64,000 nt of DNA from Ornithinibacillus contaminans (GCF_001038425.2 NZ_LDPV02000018.1:44590-108589); one strand, 5' to 3'; shown: positions 17,243 to 27,392, numbered from the stretch's first letter. Notes: generated from the letters alone by a model not told the origin. Made by a program: numbers and translations.

Positions 17243-19741
17243 ATGAAAAAACTAACCCTACACGGATGGAGAAATATAACACTATTAATAACAGTACTGA
17301 TTCTGGTGATTAGTACTGTTACTTATAGTTTTTCAAAGACCTATGAAGCTAACGAGAAAGTCGAGCAGAATATAACAAATTTCTCTAGAGGGACTTATGA
17401 TATTTTAATCCGTCCACCCGATGCAAGAACTACTTTAGAGAGCCAACTAGACATAGTAGAAGAAAACTATTTAGGAGTAGGCAACGGTGGTATTACAATC
17501 GACGAGTGGGAGACTATTAAAAATCATCCAAATGTAGAAATTGCTGCTCCAGTTGCCTCAATCGGGTTATTTAAAGCAAGAGATAGAACCTGGATGATTG
17601 AAAAAGATGCAAATTCTGCCCAATATTATGAAGTCCAATATATAACAAACGACGGATATAAAACATACCCAAATAAAGATAATTCGTTTGTCTTTGATTT
17701 TACTGATACGATATTCCCCTCTAGTCTAGAGGTTGTTGAAAATTATGTAGGCTTTGATATAGCTTCTTTTACCTTTCCCGACACCTTCCATCAAGTCGTT
17801 GCAATTGATCCAGTTGAAGAAGGAAAGTTAACGAACTATGATTTTAGCCCTCTTACTGAACAGATAATTGACTATGAGGCATATTTAGACGGAAAGTTAT
17901 CTACACCTATTATGAGTTTAAAAGATGCTACTGTACCTGTGTCCATAAGGCTAACGATAGATGACTTGGAACAAATAACGGAAGAAGAGATACTATCAAT
18001 TGAAGAAGTTTCTATTGAAGGTAACCCGCTTCGAACCATGGAGGAGAACAAAGAAGCCTATAACGAAATTGTGGAAAGTTATATTCAACCTAAACGAGCC
18101 CATAAAGAGAAAGTTTATGATTTAGAGTTAGAGGAAAGTCACTCTCCATTTTCACAAGATTTTCTCTATGTATCTGAAAATAAACTTCATTTAGGAAAGC
18201 CTGATGGGGCATGGGGTGGTGCATTTAATTTCCACGCACAACGCATCGGTTACCAATTAGATCCTGTCACGTATAAAATAAACAAGCAGGATCAGTCACT
18301 TTTTGTAGAACAAATTGCAACTGACGAGATATATGATTCACCAGTTTATCGGCAGATGAATGAAATAACGATTTATGACATTGATGAAAGTGGCAATCCA
18401 ATTAACGACGAGGATTACTTTGGATTTGTTTTGAATGGCACCTTCTCTATTAAAGAGAATGTTGACACTCTAGCCTCTTCCCCTTTAGGTATATACGGAA
18501 GTAAGGCTCCACATTTAGCAACCGACCCAAGTATTACTGTACATCCATCAGCTGTTCCCGGTAGTTATATTACTACACCTGCACATGGTTTAATCGCATT
18601 AGATTGGGCAGAGAAAATAAAGGGGAAAGCACCAATCGATGCAATTCGGGTTAAGGTTTCAGGTCTAAACGGATATGATGAAGAAGCAGCTAATAAAATT
18701 GAAAACTTAGCTAGTGAATGGGAAAAAGAAGGTTATACCATAGATATTGTTGCAGGGGCTTCCTTACAAGAAGTTTTAGTTGATGTAGAAGGAATAGGCG
18801 AAATTTTACAGCCTTTTACGACTTTAGGTGCAGCGGGTACCATTGTAGAAAGCTGGAATTCATTACAATTGCTTATCACCCTACTTTACTGTTTGATTGC
18901 ATTTATTTTTATTGCCTTTGTTTTTTATAATTTGTTACAAGACAGAGAGCGAGAAGAAACATTATTAGACCATTTAGGTTGGGCACAAAAAGACATTAGG
19001 AAATTACGATATAAAGAATGGAAATGGATTTTAGGCATACCAATAATGGTAACAAATTCAATATTTTTCCTAAATGGATACTTTACTTCTAGTTGGTTAT
19101 CACTTTACATTTCTAGCTTAATCAGCATTGTAACTTTCATACTATTTTTGGGTATTCAGAAGTTATCCAGTAGAAAAAAGCAGAAACGACACCTTAATGG
19201 TAAAACGATGATAACGGAGAATATAGGGTTTTATTATCATCAAATAATCGCAGCCTGCGTCCAAATTTTTCTTGTTACACTATTAACTTGTTTTTTACCA
19301 TTTTTTCTAATTCAACATGTTGGCGTTGTTACACAAACCCGACTTGGCACGTATATACATGGAGATATCAACGGGATATTTATCATTATTATTTCTCTTT
19401 TATATTTGATGAGTTTTCTTACAATCTATCAAACCTTAGCACGGTTATGGCAAAAGCGTGCAGGTGAGATTCATTTATTCCATGTTGTCGGTTGGGGAAA
19501 TAATCATGTTCGGACCTATTTTCTGAAGGAAGTACTTTTATGGAGTGGCCTTTCTTCCATCATCGGCTGGCTAATCAGCTTGCTATTTATCGTAATATTT
19601 GTAGATTTATCTGTTCAAAGTGCAATTCATGGAATCCTAGCTTGTATAGCGATTGTACTAGTTACAGTTGTAATTGCAGTGTTATCTATTAACAGATACT
19701 TCAATAAAGGTGGTAAAAGCCATGTACATCCAACTACATGA
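17243..19741 (+). CDS. Large FtsX-like permease, bacteriocin-associated integral membrane protein
   Basis: 832 residues. One membrane helix at residues 9-28, then a long extracytoplasmic domain of about 500 residues, then about seven helices from residue 545 onward (LLITLLYCLIAFIFIAFVFY; FLVTLLTCFLPFFLIQHV; GIFIIIISLLYLMSFLTIYQ; IGWLISLLFIVIFVDL; ILACIAIVLVTVVIAVL). This is the layout of the bacteriocin-associated membrane proteins next to lactococcin-972-type peptides and of MacB/FtsX permeases. Probable role: export of, or immunity to, the peptide encoded just upstream, with the ATPase downstream. Its end overlaps the ATPase start by 20 bases. Confidence 0.75.
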   Translation: MKKLTLHGWRNITLLITVLILVISTVTYSFSKTYEANEKVEQNITNFSRGTYDILIRPPDARTTLESQLDIVEENYLGVGNGGITIDEWETIKNHPNVEIAAPVASIGLFKARDRTWMIEKDANSAQYYEVQYITNDGYKTYPNKDNSFVFDFTDTIFPSSLEVVENYVGFDIASFTFPDTFHQVVAIDPVEEGKLTNYDFSPLTEQIIDYEAYLDGKLSTPIMSLKDATVPVSIRLTIDDLEQITEEEILSIEEVSIEGNPLRTMEENKEAYNEIVESYIQPKRAHKEKVYDLELEESHSPFSQDFLYVSENKLHLGKPDGAWGGAFNFHAQRIGYQLDPVTYKINKQDQSLFVEQIATDEIYDSPVYRQMNEITIYDIDESGNPINDEDYFGFVLNGTFSIKENVDTLASSPLGIYGSKAPHLATDPSITVHPSAVPGSYITTPAHGLIALDWAEKIKGKAPIDAIRVKVSGLNGYDEEAANKIENLASEWEKEGYTIDIVAGASLQEVLVDVEGIGEILQPFTTLGAAGTIVESWNSLQLLITLLYCLIAFIFIAFVFYNLLQDREREETLLDHLGWAQKDIRKLRYKEWKWILGIPIMVTNSIFFLNGYFTSSWLSLYISSLISIVTFILFLGIQKLSSRKKQKRHLNGKTMITENIGFYYHQIIAACVQIFLVTLLTCFLPFFLIQHVGVVTQTRLGTYIHGDINGIFIIIISLLYLMSFLTIYQTLARLWQKRAGEIHLFHVVGWGNNHVRTYFLKEVLLWSGLSSIIGWLISLLFIVIFVDLSVQSAIHGILACIAIVLVTVVIAVLSINRYFNKGGKSHVHPTT

Positions 19742-20411
19742 TATTAGTAAAAAATATTCATCTGGATCGGAAACTGTTCACGCGATCACTCATGCCAATT
19801 TATTACTAGACCAAGGTAAATGGCTAACTATAACTGGCCCTTCTGGTTCTGGAAAGACCACACTACTACGTTGTATTGCAGGGCTAGAACGTGCAGATTC
19901 TGGAAAAGCAAAAGTCGGTAACATAGATATGATGACAGCAAATCAAGAGGAAATAAGAAAATTCCGTAGAAACCATATTGGATATATCTTTCAGGATTTT
20001 CAGCTATTTGAACAGTTTGATTTACTGACCAATGTAATGATTCCTCTCCTACCTTTTGAAAAGAAGGAAATTATTGAAGCAAAAGCTCGGCAGTTACTCC
20101 ATTTAGTTCAACTCACCGATCGAATACACCATAAACCAAGATTGGTTTCTGGAGGCGAGAAACAACGAGCCGCAATTGCTAGAGCATTAATAAGTGAGCC
20201 TAATTTATTATTATGTGATGAACCCACAGGAAATCTCGACATAGAAAATCGAGACCGTGTCATGAATATCTTAAAGGATATTCAACAACAGGGGGTCACG
20301 ATAGTTTTAGTCACACATGATATAGAGCTCTCAAAACATGGTGATTGTGTATTTGAAATGAGAGATGGAAAACTGAGAGAAATAGGTATGCATGAGAATA
20401 ATAGGATTTGA
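19722..20411 (+). CDS. ABC transporter ATPase, bacteriocin export/immunity group
   Basis: 229 residues from the ATG at 19722, chosen because AAAGGTGG precedes it; an upstream in-frame start lies deep within the permease gene. Walker A GPSGSGKTT, Q-loop IFQDFQLFEQ, signature VSGGEKQRAAIARAL, Walker B LLLCDEPTGNLD, and switch LVTHD are all intact. It belongs to the MacB/LolD-like subfamily that pairs with FtsX-type permeases. It should energise the adjacent permease. A T-rich hairpin terminator follows at 20465. Confidence 0.88.
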   Translation: MYIQLHDISKKYSSGSETVHAITHANLLLDQGKWLTITGPSGSGKTTLLRCIAGLERADSGKAKVGNIDMMTANQEEIRKFRRNHIGYIFQDFQLFEQFDLLTNVMIPLLPFEKKEIIEAKARQLLHLVQLTDRIHHKPRLVSGGEKQRAAIARALISEPNLLLCDEPTGNLDIENRDRVMNILKDIQQQGVTIVLVTHDIELSKHGDCVFEMRDGKLREIGMHENNRI

Positions 20412-20464
20412 ATAAATAATATATGTAATTGCTAAATAATTATCAGGTAAATCACTCGCAAAAT

Positions 20465-20500
20465 GCTTGAGGAATGAATTTTATTCACTTCAAGTTTTTT
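20465..20500 (+). terminator. Terminator of the bacteriocin-like operon
   Basis: Imperfect stem CTTGAGGAATGAA with TTATTCACTTCAAG, then TTTTTTGTTTTTTT. Confidence 0.85.
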
Positions 20501-20565
20501 GTTTTTTTATGCTGGTTCATTATCCTTCATAGTGGGTTTTGACGTAATTAAGACGAAACGAATAA

Positions 20566-20587
20566 GTTATTGACTTAAGTCAATAAC
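20566..20587 (-). terminator. Perfect 22-bp palindrome after the GNAT gene
   Basis: GTTATTGACTT directly followed by AAGTCAATAAC, six bases past the GNAT stop. There is no loop and only a weak T-tract, so it may be a terminator or a protein-binding site. Confidence 0.5.
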
Positions 20588-20592
20588 TCCCT

Positions 20593-21081
20593 TTAATTTT
20601 GCATTAGAATACCCTGTCTTAACACGCCTTCCCGTTTTATTCCGACTTTCTCCATAACCTTTGATGAAGCAGGATATTTCGACATCGCCATTGCCCAAAG
20701 CTTATTGAGCTTTAATTCCTCAAATCCATATCTAACTATTTCACGTGCCGCTTCCGTCGCAAACCCATTTCCCCAATATTCCTTCCCCACCCAAAATGCC
20801 AATTCACCCTTATTATGAGCTTGATTGATACGTAAGGCCATCGTTCCGATTAAGCTGTTTTCACCTTTTAATACAATCGCAAATGGAAATATACCATTTG
20901 CCATCATCGCAGGATGATTTTCAATCCAGCTCGTTGCTGCTTCAATAGAATATGGATGAGGTATTCCCAAAGTTGTTTTCGCTACTTCTTTGCCTCCTGC
21001 CAATTCTTGAACTCTAGTAGCATCCTCCATTGTGAATGCACGGAGAATTAGACGTTCTGGATACAGTTTTCTAGCCAACAT
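20593..21081 (-). CDS. GNAT-family N-acetyltransferase (RimJ/RimL-like)
   Basis: 162 residues. The family pattern is visible: PERLILRAFTMEDA at the start, GELAFWVGKEYWGNGFATEA with the acetyl-CoA loop, then LNKLWAMAMSKYPASSKVMEKVG and REGVLRQG. Such enzymes acetylate protein N-termini or small amines in the cytoplasm. Start taken at the ATG preceded by GTGAAGGAAATTG. The protein ends a little early compared with relatives. Confidence 0.85.
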   Translation of the reverse strand: MLARKLYPERLILRAFTMEDATRVQELAGGKEVAKTTLGIPHPYSIEAATSWIENHPAMMANGIFPFAIVLKGENSLIGTMALRINQAHNKGELAFWVGKEYWGNGFATEAAREIVRYGFEELKLNKLWAMAMSKYPASSKVMEKVGIKREGVLRQGILMQN

Positions 21082-21165
21082 CAATTTCCTTCACCCTTTA
21101 CTATTTGTTTTCCACTTATAATTTTAGATAGAGAAAGGATACCTGCGTTTCAACAGGGGTCGACA

Positions 21166-24100
21166 TTATGACTCAATAAATAGCTCCACTAAATTTCCTT
21201 CTACCACAAAACTTTTCATACCAGGCTTACTCTCGAAATGCACTTCATTCAAAATAAGATTCTGCTGTACTAAATCATCATAATTGCGTAGTACATTTTC
21301 AAACCATGGTTCAGCCTGTACAAAAAGGTCTACACGTAAATCAACTGGAAGATCTAATTCCTTTCGATACGTTTGGACAGCCCGAACGAACTCCCTCACT
21401 AACCCTTCTTCTTTTAATGCTTGGGTTAAAGTCGTATCAAGGAGGACTAAGAAATTACTTCCTTCCGCGAGTTCATACCCCTCTCTACCTTTTTTCTCAA
21501 CTAGTACATCTTCTGTTGTTAGGGTTATTTCTTCCTCAGAACTTAGCGAAAGCCGTACCTTGCCATCCTTCATGAAGATTGCTTTCTCCGCTTCGTCCAA
21601 ATTCTCGACTTTATTTTTAACTTCTCCTACTAATTTTCCAAACTTTTGTCCGGCTACTGCAAAGTTTAATTTGAGATCAATCTGGAGCATATCTTGATAT
21701 GCTTCCTTAAAGGTTACCTCTTTAACATTCACTTCCTCTTGGATAATAGAGGAATAGACCGCCAGATTAGACGTGTTAGATTCCTCCGCCGGAACGACCA
21801 CTAAATTAGCTAACGGTTGTTTCGTCTTGATTCCTACTGTGTTCCGAACAGATCTCGTTAATTCGATTATTTCTAAGACAGCTTCCATCTCTTGTTCCAA
21901 TTTTTCATCAATCAGCGTTTCATCTGACTTCGGATAATCGGATACATGTACACTGCTCTTTACTAAGTTGGAGTAAATATCTTCTGTCACAAACGGAGCA
22001 TATGGAGCCATTAGCTGCGCTAGTTTTGTAAGCACTTCATATAAGGTACTAAATGCGGCTCGTTTATCCGCTGACATACCACTACTCCAGAAACGTTGTC
22101 TGGATCGTCTAACATACCAATTACTTACTTCGTCAACTAACTCCGAGATTGCTCTTGCTCCTTTAGTGATATCATAGTCATCTAGACTCTGTGTCACTTC
22201 CTTAATAACTGAATTCAGTCGTGAAAGTATCCAGTTATCCAGTGTAGTTTTCGCTCCTCCTAAGTCGTTAGCTGGATTAAAATTATCAATTTCAGCATAC
22301 ATCTTGTAGAAGGAATAGACATTTACAAGTGTATCGATTACCTTCGACTTCGCATGGCTGACGGTCTTTTTCGAAAACCGCTTATTATTCCATGGTGAAC
22401 TATCCGCTAGTAGCGCCCACCTTAGGGAATCAGCACCAAACTCCTGAATGAGCTCTGTTGGATTCAACGCATTCCCCTTACTTTTAGACATTTTTTGGCC
22501 ATCTTCATCTAAAATATGACCTAAGGAAAGGACTCGCTTGTAAGGTGACTCGCCTGTAAACAGCGTAGATACCGCTAGTAAGCTGTAAAACCACCCTCTC
22601 GTTTGGTCCACTCCTTCAATGACAACATCGGCAGGAAATTGCTTCTTGAACATCTCCTCATTTTCAAATGGATAATGGTATTGTGCAAATGGCATTGATC
22701 CACTATCAAACCAGACATCAATGACCTCACTTGTTCGAACCATTTCCCCGCCACAGGAACATGCCATGTGGATACTATCTACATATGGCTTATGCAACTC
22801 AATATCCTCGGGAACATCTTCTACAGCAAATTCTCGTAACTGTTGGATCGAATGCGGTGATTTTTCCTTCCCACATTCACGACAAACCCAAACATTTAGT
22901 GGTGTTCCCCAGTACCTGCTTCTACCAATATTCCAATCGACCATATTATCTAAAAAGTTTCCAAACCTTCCATCTTTCATATGGGAGGGATACCAATCGA
23001 CTGCTTGATTGTTGGACTGCATTTTTTCTTTAACTGCAGTTGTTTTAATGAACCAGCCTTCCATTGCATAGTAAAGTAATGGACTATCACAACGCCAACA
23101 ATGTGGATAACTATGTTCATATTTTTGCTTTTCAAATAATAAATTTCTCTTCGCTAATAGCTTGATGATATCCACGTCACAATCCTTCACAAATCGTCCA
23201 GCAAGTGGTGTGACAGACTCCGTATAGCATCCTTTGGAATCGACGACATTCACATAATCAAACCCATTATCCCGAATCACCTTGTAGTCATCTTCCCCAT
23301 GGGCAGGTGCGATATGCACAATTCCCGTTCCACTTGTATCAGTAACAAAATCAGCCCCGAGAACCTTATGACCAATCGTTACCGCTACATAATCAAACGG
23401 CGGTTCATAAGCACGACCGATTAAGTCTGCGCCTTTCATGACAGTCAATGTTTCATAGTCTTCTTTCATAACACTTCGAGCTAAGGACTCTGCAAGAATA
23501 TAAATCTCGGAACCTTGTTTCACTCGGATATAATTCATGGTAGGATTCACTGCTAAGGCTACATTTCCCGGTAATGTCCATGGTGTCGTGGTCCACCCTA
23601 AGAAATATTCATTTGTCGTATCTGTTAAGCGAAACTTCGCTGTTGCGGATAAATCGGTAACATCCTTATAGCCTTGGGCAACCTCATGCGAACTAAGAGA
23701 TGTCTCACAATGTGGACAATACGGAACAACCCGATGCCCTTTATACAAATAACCTTGTTCATGAATCGTAGACAAGATATTCCAGACCGATTCAATATAG
23801 TCATTGTTTAATGTGATATACGGATTCTCCATATCGACCCAATACCCTAGTGCTTCGGTAAATTGTTTCCATTCATTTTCATAGGCAAAGACACTTTCCT
23901 TACATTTTTGGATAAAATTCTCGATACCGTATGCTTCAATTTCATCTTTCCCACGAATATTTAACTGTTTCTCAACTTCTAATTCCACCGGTAAGCCATG
24001 TGTATCCCAGCCCGCTTTTCGTAATACCTGATATCCGGACATCGTTTTATATCTGGCTACAAAGTCTTTGATGGTTCTTCCGAGCGCATGACCAGCATGA

Positions 24101-24246
24101 GGCAACCCATTTGCCGTTGGCGGCCCTTCATAAAACACAAATGACTCTTTTCCTTCTCGGTTCGCGATAGAACGTGCAAACGTCCCATTTTCCTCCCATT
24201 GTTTCCGTATTCTTAATTCCCTTTCAGCACTTGTCTCTTTCACCAT
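21166..24246 (-). CDS. ileS: Isoleucyl-tRNA synthetase, long (type 2-like) form
   Basis: About 1,026 residues, longer than the usual Bacillus enzyme of about 920. The HIGH-type site is PHAGH (residues 51-55 of the longest frame) in [20 protein letters not shown], and the KMSKS loop reads KMSKSKGN near residue 587. WxxxxRYWGTP and the tRNA-editing region are present. The length, KMSKSKGN and the long C-terminal domain point to the eukaryote-like IleRS2 group, several of which tolerate mupirocin. It charges tRNA-Ile. Start: GAGGTG precedes two adjacent ATGs, and the second (24246) has better spacing. A T-box-like leader lies upstream. Confidence 0.93.
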   Translation of the reverse strand: MVKETSAERELRIRKQWEENGTFARSIANREGKESFVFYEGPPTANGLPHAGHALGRTIKDFVARYKTMSGYQVLRKAGWDTHGLPVELEVEKQLNIRGKDEIEAYGIENFIQKCKESVFAYENEWKQFTEALGYWVDMENPYITLNNDYIESVWNILSTIHEQGYLYKGHRVVPYCPHCETSLSSHEVAQGYKDVTDLSATAKFRLTDTTNEYFLGWTTTPWTLPGNVALAVNPTMNYIRVKQGSEIYILAESLARSVMKEDYETLTVMKGADLIGRAYEPPFDYVAVTIGHKVLGADFVTDTSGTGIVHIAPAHGEDDYKVIRDNGFDYVNVVDSKGCYTESVTPLAGRFVKDCDVDIIKLLAKRNLLFEKQKYEHSYPHCWRCDSPLLYYAMEGWFIKTTAVKEKMQSNNQAVDWYPSHMKDGRFGNFLDNMVDWNIGRSRYWGTPLNVWVCRECGKEKSPHSIQQLREFAVEDVPEDIELHKPYVDSIHMACSCGGEMVRTSEVIDVWFDSGSMPFAQYHYPFENEEMFKKQFPADVVIEGVDQTRGWFYSLLAVSTLFTGESPYKRVLSLGHILDEDGQKMSKSKGNALNPTELIQEFGADSLRWALLADSSPWNNKRFSKKTVSHAKSKVIDTLVNVYSFYKMYAEIDNFNPANDLGGAKTTLDNWILSRLNSVIKEVTQSLDDYDITKGARAISELVDEVSNWYVRRSRQRFWSSGMSADKRAAFSTLYEVLTKLAQLMAPYAPFVTEDIYSNLVKSSVHVSDYPKSDETLIDEKLEQEMEAVLEIIELTRSVRNTVGIKTKQPLANLVVVPAEESNTSNLAVYSSIIQEEVNVKEVTFKEAYQDMLQIDLKLNFAVAGQKFGKLVGEVKNKVENLDEAEKAIFMKDGKVRLSLSSEEEITLTTEDVLVEKKGREGYELAEGSNFLVLLDTTLTQALKEEGLVREFVRAVQTYRKELDLPVDLRVDLFVQAEPWFENVLRNYDDLVQQNLILNEVHFESKPGMKSFVVEGNLVELFIES

Positions 24247-24263
24247 CATCACCTCATTAAATT

Positions 24264-24535
24264 AAAAAAACTCGGATTCCATAACGTAGGAACCGAGTTT
24301 AATATCTCGCTTAGAACAAAATAAAAAAACCATAGTAGTGGTTTTTCGTTCATGACACTACGTACTATCATACGCGTCCTGGATATCGGTAGGATGCCGT
24401 CAAAGTCTAACGATTGTTCAACTTTGCTTCTCGGAGAGGATTTTCATTACGCGCTTACCGTTGACTTTCAGCAAATCGTCAACTCTCTGTGGATAAGACA
24501 TGCCTAACTACTCTTTCTCGTCATCGAATTAGTTA
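24264..24535 (-). promoter_or_regulatory. T-box-like leader of ileS with tandem terminators
   Basis: The minus strand shows Stem I features: GATGACGAGAAAGAGTAG, CAGAGAGTTGACG, a GATTTGCTGAAAGTC distal loop, and specifier loop ATGAA-A-ATC-CTCTCC, giving ATC (Ile). Two terminator hairpins follow, AAAAACCACTACTATGGTTTTT (24325-24346) and one with arms ACTCGGTTCC and GGAATCCGAGT (24264-24300). The conserved AGGGTGGNACCGCG T-box bases are not seen in the antiterminator region, unlike the MFS leader. Confidence 0.75.
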
Positions 24536-24722
24536 TTAAATTATCCTTAATAGTAACGAACGGATTGTATAAAGTCAAATTATTTATGAAATTCTTTATA
24601 TTCCTTGACAAGAATATTCCTGCATTGGTATATTTAAAACAACTAATAAATTTAATGAGGAATCACACTAATCCAAACGCCGTACTAACTAACATGAAAC
24701 GGATTTAAAGGGAGCGAATGAA

Positions 24723-25067
24723 ATGAAATTAGACACCTTCAATGCGCTTTCCGAATCTAACAGATTACAGATTGTCGAGCTCTTACGCAATGGTCCACTA
24801 ACAGTAGGAGAAATCGCTGAGAAACTGGCGTTACGACAGCCGCAAACCTCTAAACACCTCCGCGTCCTTAGTGATGCTGGAATCGTGGAAGTGCGGGCGG
24901 TTGCAAACCGGCGAATCTATAAGCTTCGGCATGAGCCTTTTGAAGAATTAGACAATTGGCTGTTGACCTTCCAACGGATATGGGAAGAAAGACTAGACCG
25001 ATTAGAGAACTATCTAGAAGTAATGAAAAAGGATAGTGAAAACCAAGAAAGAAAATCGGATTCTTGA
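24723..25067 (+). CDS. ArsR-family transcriptional regulator
   Basis: 114 residues. Winged helix with the motif LSESNRLQIVELLRNGPLTV then EIAEKLALRQPQTSKHLRVL. No cysteine metal site is present, so it is not an obvious metal sensor. The family relative is the regulator found in front of AHSA1/SRPBCC genes, and here such a gene follows 63 bases later. A GGGAGCGAATGAA site precedes the ATG. Confidence 0.88.
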   Translation: MKLDTFNALSESNRLQIVELLRNGPLTVGEIAEKLALRQPQTSKHLRVLSDAGIVEVRAVANRRIYKLRHEPFEELDNWLLTFQRIWEERLDRLENYLEVMKKDSENQERKSDS

Positions 25068-25130
25068 TAGCCAGCATCAGCCAATTCGGATGATCGCTGT
25101 AAAAACATATAAACCAAGGAGGATAAGTAC

Positions 25131-25649
25131 ATGCAAAAAAAGGAAGAAATTATTTCGAAGGTAGAGGGACGCGAACTCGTATTAGAGCGTGTTTTTAACG
25201 CACCCCGTGAACTTGTATTCAAAGCTTTCTCTAAAGCTGATCACCTGAAGCGCTGGTGGGCAACAGAGGGCTGGGAAACCCCAGTATGCAACGTTGATTT
25301 TCGTCCAGGTGGCGTGTGGCACTACTGCATGAAATGTACGGATGAGAATCAGGAATATTACGGAATGGAATCTTGGGGTAAAGCAGTTTATCAGGAAATT
25401 GAGGAGCCCAATCGCATCGTCTTAATTGACTCTTTCTCAGATGCTGACGGTAATATCTCAGAAGAAATGCCATCTACTAAAATGACATTATTGTTCCTTG
25501 AAGAGGATGGAAAAACAAAATTGATTAGTCGCTCTGAATATGGATCAGAAGAAGCAATCCAAGCCGTGATAGATATGGGTGCACTTCAAGGAGTAAGCGA
25601 AACATGGGATAAATTAGCTGGACTGTTAGAGGAGCTGCAAAACATCTAA
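25131..25649 (+). CDS. SRPBCC (AHSA1-type) domain protein
   Basis: 172 residues. Typical START-like AHSA1 pattern: LVLERVFNAPRELVFKAFSK, LKRWWATEGWETPVCNVDFR, GGVWHYCM, then LLFLEEDGKTKLI and the C-terminal helix GVSETWDKLAGLLEEL. The fold makes a hydrophobic pocket for small ligands. The partner ArsR gene immediately upstream suggests a two-gene operon in which the regulator controls both. AAGGAGGATAAGTAC precedes the ATG. Confidence 0.85.
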   Translation: MQKKEEIISKVEGRELVLERVFNAPRELVFKAFSKADHLKRWWATEGWETPVCNVDFRPGGVWHYCMKCTDENQEYYGMESWGKAVYQEIEEPNRIVLIDSFSDADGNISEEMPSTKMTLLFLEEDGKTKLISRSEYGSEEAIQAVIDMGALQGVSETWDKLAGLLEELQNI

Positions 25650-25660
25650 CCGCTTTAACT

Positions 25661-25690
25661 AGAAGATGCCGGGATTATGCGGCATTTTCT
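25661..25690 (+). terminator. Terminator after the AHSA1 gene
   Basis: Stem AGAAGATGCCG with CGGCATTTTCT around an 8-base loop, 12 bases after the stop. No strong T-run follows. Confidence 0.65.
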
Positions 25691-25834
25691 AGTTATAGTG
25701 GCTCATCAGGAAACGCTGAGTTAATTATGTCAGACTCTATCCAAAACCGCTCCCAGACAAAATTCAGAAACAGTTTAATTATCATGCCGTCACACGTAAG
25801 CTTATTCCTTTAGTGACCCCATAACCATGGCGAA

Positions 25835-26127
25835 TCATATTTCTAAATCATTTATTGTCGGAGTTGCTAGTGTTGTTGGATAATCTCGTACTGCTGCTAC
25901 CTCTTCAGGAGACAAGGATTCTGCTATATACTTATCACCAACAATCGGAGGAAGACCACACGCGCTGACAATTTCCTCTTAAAAACTCTTCTTTTAGGCA
26001 CTCTTCTCAACATATCCGCATACCACTGATACGGACGCATATCTAACGTATATTCTCCTAGCAGTAATGGATACGCTTTAGGCGGGAGATTTCTATCAGG
26101 GTTTCCAATTGGTGTTTTTAATGTGGT
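25835..26127 (-). pseudogene. Decayed gene fragment of unknown family
   Basis: Two open stretches on the minus strand read on from each other with a frameshift: LKTPIGNPDRNLPPKAYPLL... to RRVPKRRVFK, and EEIVSACGLPPIVGDKYIAE... to NDLEI before a stop at 25835. Both have protein-like composition (LLGEYTLDMRPYQWYADML), but neither has a start site. It fills most of the 530-base gap between the AHSA1 gene and the next gene. Confidence 0.4.
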
Positions 26128-26178
26128 AAACTAAAGTTGAATATTTTAGAATATTTAGTTCCTTGATCCGGGAGGAAA

Positions 26179-26589
26179 ATGATGAATAAAAGACTAAAGA
26201 AAAAGTTAGGTAATCGATATAATTTATTAATACGTGCTCAACGACAAAAACAAAAGCGAAAAGGAATGAGACATATAGAATATGCGCTTATACCGATAGG
26301 TGAAAAAGATAAATCACGATTAGATCAAGAGGGATATGACCTCGACTACCCATTTGCAACACATTGGTTTATCGAAATCGTAGTGAGCACACATTTTTAC
26401 AAGGAACCTTACATCATTTACGTCTATCCTTGTACAAGTACAGGGAGAAGCGATACAAATTCTTTTTTTGAAGTCATATATGCAGGAAAGCTAGATGAGG
26501 TAATCACGGTCTTTGAAAAAACAGTAGATGATATGAAAAATGATAAACATATTGCTAGTTTTTGGGATTCTAATTCATTATTTAGTTAA
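26179..26589 (+). CDS. Hypothetical cytoplasmic protein
   Basis: 136 residues (135 from the second ATG, which is better spaced from GGGAGG). A strongly basic N-terminus (NKRLKKKLGNRYNLLIRAQR) is followed by a mixed alpha/beta part with aromatic strands (ATHWFIEIVVSTHFY, YIIYVYPCTS). No signal peptide or membrane segment. I do not recognise the family. The good ribosome site and length support it being a real gene. Confidence 0.6.
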   Translation: MMNKRLKKKLGNRYNLLIRAQRQKQKRKGMRHIEYALIPIGEKDKSRLDQEGYDLDYPFATHWFIEIVVSTHFYKEPYIIYVYPCTSTGRSDTNSFFEVIYAGKLDEVITVFEKTVDDMKNDKHIASFWDSNSLFS

Positions 26590-26696
26590 TCATTTAATGG
26601 GTAGATTATTTTTATGATGGCGTGATTTATAGGAAACAACTAACTTATTGGTAGAGCTTTCCAATTTATTGTTGAACTAAAGGAACCGGGGGATAT

Positions 26697-26915
26697 ATGT
26701 CTAAAATAATCTTATTTATAATCATAGTTATTGCTTTTTATGGAATTTCGATTTGGCAATTTTTCAATCCAACAAAGGCAATTAAATTATGGTTTAGACC
26801 AGCATTTATTGAGAAACCGAAAGTAGATGAAAAAGTAGTAAAGCGATCTTTAATTATACGAGGGATTTTCTTTACATTAATTTTCATTATAATTTTCTTC
26901 AATGTTATAGAATAG
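26697..26915 (+). CDS. Small two-helix membrane protein
   Basis: 72 residues. Membrane helices at residues 3-22 and about 51-70, joined by a charged loop carrying NPTKAIKLWFRP. The layout resembles the DUF6199-type small membrane proteins of Bacillota, function unknown. It lies 33 bases before a lipoprotein gene on the same strand, so they may be co-transcribed. Confidence 0.6.
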   Translation: MSKIILFIIIVIAFYGISIWQFFNPTKAIKLWFRPAFIEKPKVDEKVVKRSLIIRGIFFTLIFIIIFFNVIE

Positions 26916-26948
26916 TAGGAATGAATTATTGGCGGAGCAGGTGAAAAA

Positions 26949-27392
26949 ATGAAGTCAACGGTACACCTAATAATTTTATCGTTTTTTATCTTACTGGTTG
27001 GTTGTGATGAAATTAATGACGAAACGGCTAACAATCCAGAAGATGCTTTAAAGGCGATCGAGGTAGGGAATAAAGAAAGGGAAATTATAGTATATGGTTC
27101 TCATAAAGTGAATGAAGCGTTAGTCTTATTCGTCTTTAGAGGAGTCATGAACGATAAGGATATTTGGGTTGCCGATATTCATAAAGAGGATGGTCAATGG
27201 AAAGCAAATGGAATCGTTCAAATGAATGGTCCATTTGAAGGAATGGGTGAAACGCAAACAGTAATTAGTAATAATGAGTTTGGCTATGAAGTAGGATATA
27301 TGGATGGCAATGTCCCCGTTGATGATTCTTTACATGTTATTGAAATAGAGGAAATTGACGATTGGAAAATTTGGATTAAGCAATCCGAGTAA
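26949..27392 (+). CDS. Small lipoprotein of unknown function
   Basis: 147 residues. Signal peptide with a lipobox LLVGC at residues about 16-20 (MKSTVHLIILSFFILLVGC), so it should be lipid-anchored on the outer face of the membrane. The mature domain has alternating short strands (EIIVYGSHKVNEALVLFVFR, KDIWVADIHKEDGQWK) and no cysteine. No family recognised. Confidence 0.7.
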   Translation: MKSTVHLIILSFFILLVGCDEINDETANNPEDALKAIEVGNKEREIIVYGSHKVNEALVLFVFRGVMNDKDIWVADIHKEDGQWKANGIVQMNGPFEGMGETQTVISNNEFGYEVGYMDGNVPVDDSLHVIEIEEIDDWKIWIKQSE

